Source of the DNA: Actinernus sp. WN-2022 | Taxonomy: Eukaryota > Cnidaria > Anthozoa > Actiniaria > Actinernidae | DNA length: 64,000 nt | Assembly: GCA_030867875.1 (NCBI GenBank) | Contig: JAOWCC010000286.1 | Span: 2,046,001-2,110,000, forward strand | Direction of reading: 5' to 3' | Part shown: piece by piece, positions 56,219-64,000 of the stretch | Position numbering within the stretch: position 1 is the first letter of the stretch | How the letters are laid out: the number at the start of each line of letters is the position of its first letter | The notes under the pieces: generated by a model | What the model saw: only the letters and a program-made list of their open reading frames with translations | What the model was told of the DNA's origin: nothing | Database searches by the model: none | Translations under genes and position numbers: made by a program

Positions 56219-57553
56219 TAGTAGTGAGTGTGGCTGAGCATACACCAATTGAAGTTGAACCATGTGAGCAACCAAATTATGTTGAGATGAAGGATACAAA
56301 ATGTATATTACAGGAAATTGCAGGACGTGTTCTACGCAAGGTTTGTCGTATAGATGTTCAGCGGAAATATTTATGGGATGACTACACTGAAGGACGAAAA
56401 AGACCATGGGTGAAATCCGATTGTATGCTCAAGGTTGTATTCCTTGGTGAACCAGCAGTAGATGATGGTGGCCCTAGAAGGGAGTTCTTCACAGGTGTGT
56501 GGTAATTACAAAGCTGAAATTCTTAGTAAAATATATGGTACATTTATATAGCTATATGAGATATAATCTCTAGCTTCCAATGCACGTATAAACGACTGGG
56601 GACTTCAGGGTGGGTGATGGTTGGAGTAATACTGACCTATTATATATACTGTAGCTCTATTGTTTTTGTACTGCTCATTCTTTGGGTAAGGCTGTTTTGT
56701 GTTGTTGGGTTAGCCAATACTGTGGCTTGTTTTGAGAGGTAGTACTGTCTCGCTCAATGGTGGAGGTCACAGTGAAGAGGATTGTGGCAATTATTGTTCA
56801 TTCAGTGGATATTACAGATTTTGTATGAATGTGATAGTCTAATAATGGTATTATGCTCTTATTTTACAGAAATATTTGAACATATGAAACGAAGGCTGTT
56901 TGTGAGTGAAGGAGAGGCAGGAACTGGATATGTACCATGTGAGAGCACTGTTGCCCTCACAGAGGGAAGTTTCCATACTGCTAGGGAACTCATGGCAAGT
57001 TCATTGGCTCAGGGAGGACCTCCTCCAAATTTCCTAGCTCAATGGGTATACAATTACCTATCAAGTGGCCTGGATGGTGTAGAGGTTCATATTGAAAAAA
57101 TGGAACATAGCAAATTCAAGCAAGTTGCTGTGAAGGTAAAAGTCTCATATGTATTTCAGAAAAGGAATGTTAACAAATGTTATTATGCAAAATTATTATT
57201 GATGTAAAGGTCACAGCAGTGGAAACAGAGGAAGAACTGCAAACGGTTCTCATGGAAGAGGAGGCCATTGAGGTTCTTGGCAAAATTGGATACAGAGGAG
57301 TCCCACAAAGGGAGAAGCTCAAAAACAAGGATAACATTCTAAGGTACAGTTTATGTCACTTATGGAACTTTCCTAAAATTTATAAAAAATATTAATACAA
57401 TGGGAACTTCACACTTGTGATTTATGTTAAAATCCAGGTCCTCTAAATATGAATATTTCTTTATTTCCTTTTATTAGATGTTGCGATGCCCTGATTTTCA
57501 CTGCTCAACAACTACTACTCATTTCGGAGCAACTAGTTCATTCTAGATACTGA
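56219..57553 (+). CDS. HECT-type E3 ligase-like gene, N-lobe exons, C-lobe not seen
   Basis: Exons in phase: ~56219-56494, 56880-57135, 57210-57343 and 57478-57553 (TGA). Exon 1 has IDVQRKYLWDDYTEGRKR and the HECT hallmark FLGEPAVDDGGPRREFF. Exon 2 continues KRRLFVSEGEAGTGYVPCES and ASSLAQGGPPPNFLAQWVYN; exon 3 is acidic/helical (AVETEEELQTVLMEEEAIEV). The arrangement resembles G2E3-like HECT genes, which are multi-copy in cnidarians. HECT ligases transfer ubiquitin through a Cys in the C-lobe. Here the last exon (CDALIFTAQQLLLISEQLVH) runs into a stop and no C-lobe with the catalytic Cys follows within 1 kb. The gene is therefore truncated, or spliced to something I cannot see. Confidence 0.7.
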
Positions 57554-57559
57554 TTGTGA

Positions 57560-58660
57560 TAATATTGAAATGGTGATGGTACTTGCTGCTTTGAGTCCCT
57601 CTGTTGCATTGGCTAATAATGGGTAGAGAATCAAAACGTGTTGAGCTAATGAGAGTAAGATGTGCAGTTTAATGGATTTAGTTAGTATACGTAATACTGT
57701 GCAGCCTACAATACAGATATTTTGATAGATATAGATATTTTGGCTGGGAATCAGTTGATCTTGACTGAGTTACATGTACATGGGAATTTATTACTGACTA
57801 CTCCAATTTGCCAAGTTCTGCTATTTTAAATTTGATTTTCCTAACACCTTACACATGTCTTTGAATGTGTAGTTTAACCTTCACACCGACCTAGCCTATC
57901 TCCATACATGTATATATATTGGGCCAATATTCGAAAATGTTGGGCCTAGTGTGGTAAATTGGTGTTAAAACATATGGAGTTCACCGAACGAAAATTAGCA
58001 TGTGGTTGCCGAATATTCGTTTTACCGAACCACATTCGGTACAGCATACATGTACATGTATGGTTGAAATACTTTTGACAGGGACTGTACATTGGCCTTC
58101 CAAAGAGGTAACTTGCAAACAAGTATGTTACATTAACTTATGTGTATTAATTGTATTAATTGTGTCACCTTAGTCTGAATGTCATCCTTGGTGGCCAAAC
58201 AGAACCTGCAAATCCTTAATGAATTGAAGCTTTCTGTAAATCCCCCAAGTGCATGTGATCCTAGGTTATCAGCAGAAAAAGGTCCAATGCTCCCTCTGAA
58301 TATTCTCTCGCGAAGCTCTACTCTCAGAGCTACTCCGTGTTCCTATCAATTTGAAAAGAACTTCAATTCCATAAGAATAGAAGCTTGCTATATTGTTTAT
58401 TTATAAAGAATGCAAATCATGATTAATGTTTTTGAGTCAATGTTTATACGTTTGAACGGTAAAACATGTTAAAAACATGTTATAATCATCGTTTTCGTAC
58501 AAAACGAAGATTGTAACAGTTTTTTTATTGTTCAAATGTAAACATTGGCTCATAAAGCCATTTTCTTTATTAAAGAAGCTGTTCTGTTGCCAACCTGCTC
58601 TGTGCACACGCCAGCAGAGTGTAAAAAATGGGGCTCAAACTGTAATTTCAAATTTTAATA
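57560..58660. other. Spacer between convergent genes
   Basis: No HECT C-lobe, no exon with clear splice phase. Several TACATGTACATG phrases occur. Confidence 0.4.
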
Positions 58661-58672
58661 CAAAAGAAACTT

Positions 58673-61235
58673 ACTGATTCAAGACGCTGAACATCCCGGA
58701 TGAATGGCTGCAGTATTCGTTCCATCCCATACTGGCTGATAAGTGGAACGATGTTGATGACAGAACGATAACATGGCAAGAACAAAGTAGAATGCCCCTG
58801 GAAAGTAAATTAGAATGCACTACTATCAAACTTAAAGTGCCTTGCTTCAAGCAAATAAAAATAGCCACTATTATACATGTATCTGCTACCTGAAAAATGA
58901 ACACAATGGTATTAATATCGATATTTCTCACTTCTGATCAGTAATACATACCAATTTTGTGTTTCTTTGTTTTCGATCCAAGAGGGTTAGTTACTTGAAA
59001 GTCATCATAATAGCAATGCAATATAAGTGCCTGGGAGTTATTTCCAAATAAGTTGTGCTCCTTGAAATCACCCCCATCACATAAATCTCTTAATGAGCCA
59101 TCGGTGCTGGTATGGTCATTATGGACCTAAAAAATGACATATCAAAGTTACAGTAATACCACCAGTTGGGTAATGGTTGGTTGTGGTTATCACTTCCCAC
59201 CTGTACAACATGGATAAACTACAGTGTATCAATAAGAAAATCCATTTGCAGGAAGTGACTAACATTCGTCTAAAAGTTTTTGACCAAAAACAAATGAATT
59301 CCACAATCCATTTAGGTCTGGAAAGAAAATAGCTGTATATAATATAACACTTTCCATTATAGCTTTTTTGAATAATTTCACCATGAGGATTTTGATAAAT
59401 ATTATTATTATTTAAATAAACTTAGTGGGTCTCATTTGTGAGGTCAATGTGTTGCCATGGCAATAATTATTGATTCCATCGATTCAATAACAAAAGTCAG
59501 ATAATCATTTTCATTGTTTTACCTCTTCCACACTTGTATGCAAAAGCCACATATATAATTATTATCATTAAATAACCCTTAGAGTTTCCTAAATAAGACT
59601 AACACATCTACATTGTAAAGGTCAGCTACATAATTTGTACATTGTAAGTGTACGTTTTATACAAGGCTAAATGAAATTTAGACATGGATAAATATCCAGT
59701 GGATACCGGGGTCCCTGTGGTAATATTCGCACTGCCTTGGGTCGGAGTCTCTGTTATCCAGGACTCTTAGCTTATAATAATAATAATATTTATCTTGAGG
59801 GCCTACTCGCCAAGGTGATTTTCAGTAGGGCCCAAACTTATTGTTAATTGCTTGTTAGTCTGTATTTGCTTGTCAGTTGCTCCCCGTCACGATCGGGCAT
59901 GCTGCTTTCCCCTCCCTCCCCTGTTTCCTTTGTCCACTCTTATGTGTGACCCTGTGCTCTGGGATGTTAGGTTGTCAGGGTATCGTGCTGGCAACCATGC
60001 TCACAAACCTGCACTCAGCTCTGGGCAATGAACCTCCAACTAAGTTTCAATCATCATCATTTAGGACCTCCCATTGTTTATTGAGGAGCTGGTTTATTTA
60101 ATACATACAATGTATGTTGCTAATTATGATAACAGTAATGACATACTCTACCTCAGCAAGGATGTCAGGATGATTAAGCAAAGCCTCTAGCGTCTTCAAT
60201 ATTGGGATATAGTGAAATGTGCCCTTCACCAAAACCATTTTCCGTCGACCATTCACCATTTTGCCTCAGCACAATTTCCTCAGGTTCCTGACAACCAAAA
60301 TGCTTCCAATTACCAGTATGTACTGCTGCTTTTCAAGCCAGGTGGCAAAAGGGTTGTGTGTGAAACAGGATTGTTACAAAAATAAGTATGATATGTGAGT
60401 GAACATAAATTTATAGCATGACCTGGGACGTTTATATTGCACCAATCAAATCGAAACTTCAACATCCCCCTCCCTCCCCCCACCCTTCCCCCAAGGTTGT
60501 TCAAATGTTTTTAAATATTCGTTACGATATGTGGGGCATTTGATTGAGGAATCTGTCCCAGGGGTACTCCCAAACGACTGCATGTGTTGCCATCTGTCAA
60601 ATGCGGGAGGGAGGAAGGGGGAGGATGGTTTGGAATTGATAGAGCCATTTTGTGTATGCTTACCACATAATTGAAGTTTTCCACGAAATATCTCATCTGG
60701 AGATACTCACTACCAAGTGCTGCTTTCGCTCTAGAAAAGTCACTAGGTTGTTCCAGAATATCGGAGAGTCCTTCGATGGTTTCTATTTCCATTCCATTAT
60801 TTGCCTAACACCTTCTTAATTTACTCTTGAGAGTATCTAAACTTAGTGCAACAAGTTCATCAGAATTTTCCAGTATAGAATCCATTGCTTGTTGATTGAG
60901 TTGATTTTCAAAATAAACAAAGCCAAAAACTTTGTGATATTTTCGATTTGGATTTCGGCAGCTTCGGGTTCTGCTTCTTCATCGCTGCTCTCATGTTCTT
61001 CGACCTCTTCATTGTTGTCGATCGCCTCTCCATGGCCAATGGCACGTATTTGCCGTTTAAGCTCTTCTCGCCGCAAGTGTGATTTGAAGGAAGCAATTTT
61101 TTTGAAAGTCTGACCGCAATCCGCACAAGAAATGGAGAAGTTTGGCTTGTGGCTATGAGTAAACTTGATGTGGCTTAGCAGCTTTTTAAATGATCGAGCA
61201 TTAAACCCTCCACAATAAGGGCATGGAAACGCCAT
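58673..61235 (-). pseudogene. EnSpm-like multi-exon gene with N-terminal C2H2 fingers, partly decayed
   Basis: Read on the minus strand. Exon 1 from ATG 61235 has two C2H2-type fingers (MAFPCPYCGGFNARSFKKLL ... HIKFTH; ISCADCGQTFKKIASFKSHL), an acidic stretch and LALFILKIN. It then shifts frame near 60915 into AMDSILENSDELVALSLDTL. The next segment 60792-60661 reads DILEQPSDFSRAKAALGSEY then LQMRYFVENFNYV before a GTAAGC donor. Further exons: 60275-60152 (VLVKGTFHYIPILKTLEALL), ~59127-58955 (DGSLRDLCDGGDFKEHNLFG, DDFQVTNPLGSKTKKHKIG), and 58801-58674 (GAFYFVLAMLS, then YGMERILQPFIRDVQRLES after a shift). The order matches large multi-copy animal proteins resembling EnSpm/Plavaka transposases. 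At least two frame breaks. The catalytic half would lie below 58.67 kb and is not found. Confidence 0.5.
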
Positions 61236-61910
61236 TGCTATAGATCACGTCACGGACGCCATGTTTTATGGATACTGCCTCGACCTGATGCTTTATGTCA
61301 CACATTCACATCACGTGTCTACGACCAACCAATCAAGTGTTTTAGAAAGGACGCACTAATGACCAGACGCTGATCAAAGTTCACTCGTCTCGAACTCTTA
61401 GCGCCTGTAGAACAATTATATATATCTCGTTTTGACCCTTTGTATTCTTGTGATGGGGATTATTTCTTTATCTAGGTCCCAGTCCCTTCCTCAACTTTGA
61501 AATGTCCAATAATATGGCAGTGACCACCCTAAGTGTCAGCAAAGAATATGGCTTGACAACATATTCATAGTATATGGACCTCAACTTCTTAAATATAACC
61601 ACACGTAACAGCTACATGTAGTTATATAGTTGATAATGTGACCAAGTGCTGAAACCTGGAGCTGTGACCAGTTTTTTTTATGACAAATGTCCATGGTTTC
61701 CCAGCCCAGGACCCAGATAATATCTGCAGATAGAGGCCTAATGAAAAATTGAAAATGGTACAGAGTTCAGACAGGTTAAAATAATCATGCAGAGCTAAAA
61801 GAGCCAAAACAAAATATATTGCACAAAATCTTATTCCAACCCCACTCCCCTGAGTTCTAATGGTTAATTGACCTCGAGTTGTTTTTAACTTGGCTTTTAT
61901 CTTTCAACAG

Positions 61911-64000
61911 CTCTGCCAAACAACAAATTGTGGAGTGTCGAGACAACAGCTTCAAAGATGTATAAATTGATCAGTGTGAAGAGGGACATGACAGCAAACA
62001 AATTTATGGAAAAGATTGGCAAGCTATTTAAATTAAAGGCTGGGTACTTCTCTGTTGGATATAGCCTTCCACTTCCAGAGATGCAAATTGAGCTTGAAGG
62101 AGAAGACGACGAACGGTTTTACAATGCCTATTCCCTGCTTCCAAACTTTTCAAAAGTCAAAGTGGAGCTAAATCCCCACAACTCAAGAGGCCTAACAATG
62201 CAATCTGGCACTCGTCCAATTAGGACCAAGGAAGAAGTCTTGGAAAAACTCATTAGGGAAATGGGCCTTCACGATGATGAAGGCAAAAAAAGAGAGGATG
62301 CATCAATGCAAAATGGTCACCCAAATGCGATGAAATCATGGAGAATTGGTCAACGGCTAAAAGGGAGAGTGCTTACTCACCCTTTGGGCACATATTGAAC
62401 AACATTACAGTATCACACACTGGTCACTAAACATGTTAACTTGTTAAATCATGTACATGTTCATATGTAAAATCCATCTAATTAGTTCTGCTATTTTAAA
62501 AATTACCTTTACTTTGTTTTCTTTAGATGCAGAATTTGAAGTAGTTGCAATGGGAAACCGCCACACCCCTGCAAATTGTATTGCACAGCGAACTTATTCT
62601 CACGTACAAATTATTTCAGATGTTGTGACATTTCTTTTTTTAAACATCACATTATCAAAGATAGACATCCTTTACTAACATTGTGGTCTTGATTTTTCTG
62701 CATTTATGACGATTCAGGGCTGCTTTGAGACTTCCTAAAAACTGATTTAATAGATCACTATGATTAAAAAAGAAATATAATGACATTTTTCAAATAAATT
62801 ACTAATGAGAATGAGTTCACCATACCTTCTCTCCAAAATAGAATCACCACTTGTGGCAATCAGGTCTTCCTCAGTGTTCAAACCAATAATATTCCCCCTT
62901 TTCCTTTTTATCCTTATGTTGGCCTGCAGGGAGGTACTTTGTCTGATAGTGATGATGGTTTATTAAGACCAATGCACGAAACTAGGGAAGCAGGCAACAA
63001 TACCAAGTAAGCTGACAGTATAGTGTGTGCATAATTTTTCAATGTTCTGTAGACATATGCCATTTTATATATAAGCAGATTTAAACTTATTAATGCTGTT
63101 ACTTTTACATTCAATAAGTGATGTGAATACTGGTGAGGCAATTCCTGATGATCCTACTGAACAAGGTGTATTGGTGGTAGACAGGTAATTACATAACCAG
63201 TAACTACTAGTGATCATTCCATGGTACTGCAACAACTCGTACCGGTTTTTTATCGTTTTTATTTTTCTCAAAAATCCTGCTTTTACAACAGCCCTCGACT
63301 GTTATAGGGACATGGAAATGCAAATCTAGGGTGTTTGCATAAACTAAGAAATATCACTACAAACATTTCCTGAAAAATATACATACGTATCTTCCTTGAA
63401 CTTCTGTTAATTGATGTACTTAACGTTTTTGATTAAGACTGATTTACCTAGAAATTGTATATTTTTCAGTGTCCTGCAGTTATTAAGGGGAAGAGAAGAC
63501 GTAAAGGAAATTCTGCAGAAGCTTCCAATTCTCTCTGCAACTGGAATTTTTGCTGACGCCGAGTCCATCAGTCAGACGTTGCATTCGAACTCATATGATT
63601 TCAGTGTTCAGCATAATCACAAACAAGCACAACATTCAACTGAGCATAATACAATAATAGATGCCCTAAGGAATATATCTGAGCGCTTGGGGTCTTTTCA
63701 ATCTTTGTCTGGTCAGCTACCAGCAAACACAACAGTAGTTCAGCTCCACATGCGAATCGGTCTTCTATATTTGTTTCAATGATGGAACAAACCCCATCTG
63801 CCACCGACCCACCATCTTCCCTTGTTGATCTACCTCCTTCAAGAATTCAGCATTCTTCAGAGACTGGTTCTATTCATCCTCCATCATTAGTTACATCTGA
63901 TACCGATGAAAATGAGATTCTATTAAAACCCAGACCCCATGCCCGCACATGCGTACATGTACCTATTCATCATTTAAGTGCCCCCCCTGGGGTATTTGTT
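61911..64000 (+). CDS. 5' exons of an unknown gene running off the window
   Basis: In-phase, splice-bounded segments: 61911-~62396 (LWSVETTASKMYKLISVKRD; KLFKLKAGYFSVGYSLPLPE; YNAYSLLPNFSKVKVELNP), 62527-~62606 (EFEVVAMGNRHTPANCIAQR), 62930-63006 (GGTLSDSDDGLLRPMHETRE), 63119-63184 (DVNTGEAIPDDPTEQGVLVV) and 63470-end (VLQLLRGREDVKEILQKLPI). The last exon shifts frame near 63745 and stays open to the window end, with Ser/Pro-rich composition. The first segment has the alternation of a small beta-grasp or ubiquitin-like fold, but no firm match. The layout parallels the unique N-terminal regions of the G2E3-like HECT genes nearby; that link is inference. Confidence 0.4.

Noticed and set aside
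1..64000. tRNA, rRNA and CRISPR features
   Set aside because: No cloverleaf with conserved A/B boxes, no rRNA-like conserved block and no regularly spaced repeat/spacer array was seen; direct repeats present have other explanations.

Overview
The window is nuclear DNA from an invertebrate animal, most likely an anthozoan cnidarian (coral or sea anemone type). The evidence is split genes with GT-AG introns, AT-rich spacers, many short inverted-repeat elements, and animal repeat-associated gene families: PIF/Harbinger, pogo, Crypton-type tyrosine recombinases, LINEs, a Polinton-type capsid relic, BEN, HECT, and HMGXB3-like and SAMD3-like exons. The species call is an inference from the mix of families; no single marker fixes it. 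I see no operons, rRNA, tRNA or CRISPR.

Layout. 0-7.5 kb: the last exon of a gene cut by the window edge, a 305-bp tandem exon duplication, an orphan exon with one in-frame stop, a 5'-truncated LINE and an orphan exon. 8-11.6 kb: a MITE whose ends carry CRE-like TGACGTCA sites, inverted copies of a dispersed repeat, and a tandem repeat again carrying TGACGTCA. 11.8-14.1 kb: 3' exons of a BEN-domain gene with a MITE in an intron. 14.2-14.6 kb: 5' fragment of a Crypton-type gene. 16.5-20.1 kb: a SAMD3-like exon, an intronless protein kinase with one frameshift, and a two-exon gene with a C2H2-like start. 20.5-24 kb: an unrecognised, probably transposon-encoded protein interrupted by a LINE. 24.0-25.7 kb: an element with TTAA target duplications. 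27.4-30.7 kb: a complete pogo-superfamily element with perfect 27-bp inverted repeats, TA duplications, a zinc-finger/HTH/DDE transposase and a divergent HIRAN-domain gene. 30.7-31.2 kb: three 210-bp tandem repeats, each holding one 66-bp exon-like segment. 31.2-39.2 kb: LINE, SAMD3-like, kinase-like and truncated Harbinger fragments. 40.9-42.6 kb: a decayed Polinton-type major capsid gene. 43.7-52.4 kb: a multi-exon HMGXB3-like gene whose intron contains a 1.8-kb Crypton unit flanked by direct copies of a 30-bp palindrome. 52.7-56.2 kb: a pogo-type MITE, a 471-bp tandem duplication, a foldback and a TTTCATAGG minisatellite. 56.2-57.6 kb: HECT-domain exons without a visible catalytic C-lobe. 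58.7-61.2 kb, minus strand: a zinc-finger-started, EnSpm-like multi-exon gene. 61.9 kb to the end: 5' exons of an unknown gene that leaves the window.

Almost everything is mobile or multi-copy. Many otherwise coherent coding stretches are broken by one-base shifts, often in short A runs, or by single in-frame stops. This pattern fits young relics, residual homopolymer errors in a long-read assembly, or both. The best candidates for new biology are the Crypton unit with its 13-4-13 palindromic end sites and the divergent HIRAN plus zinc-finger pogo transposon.
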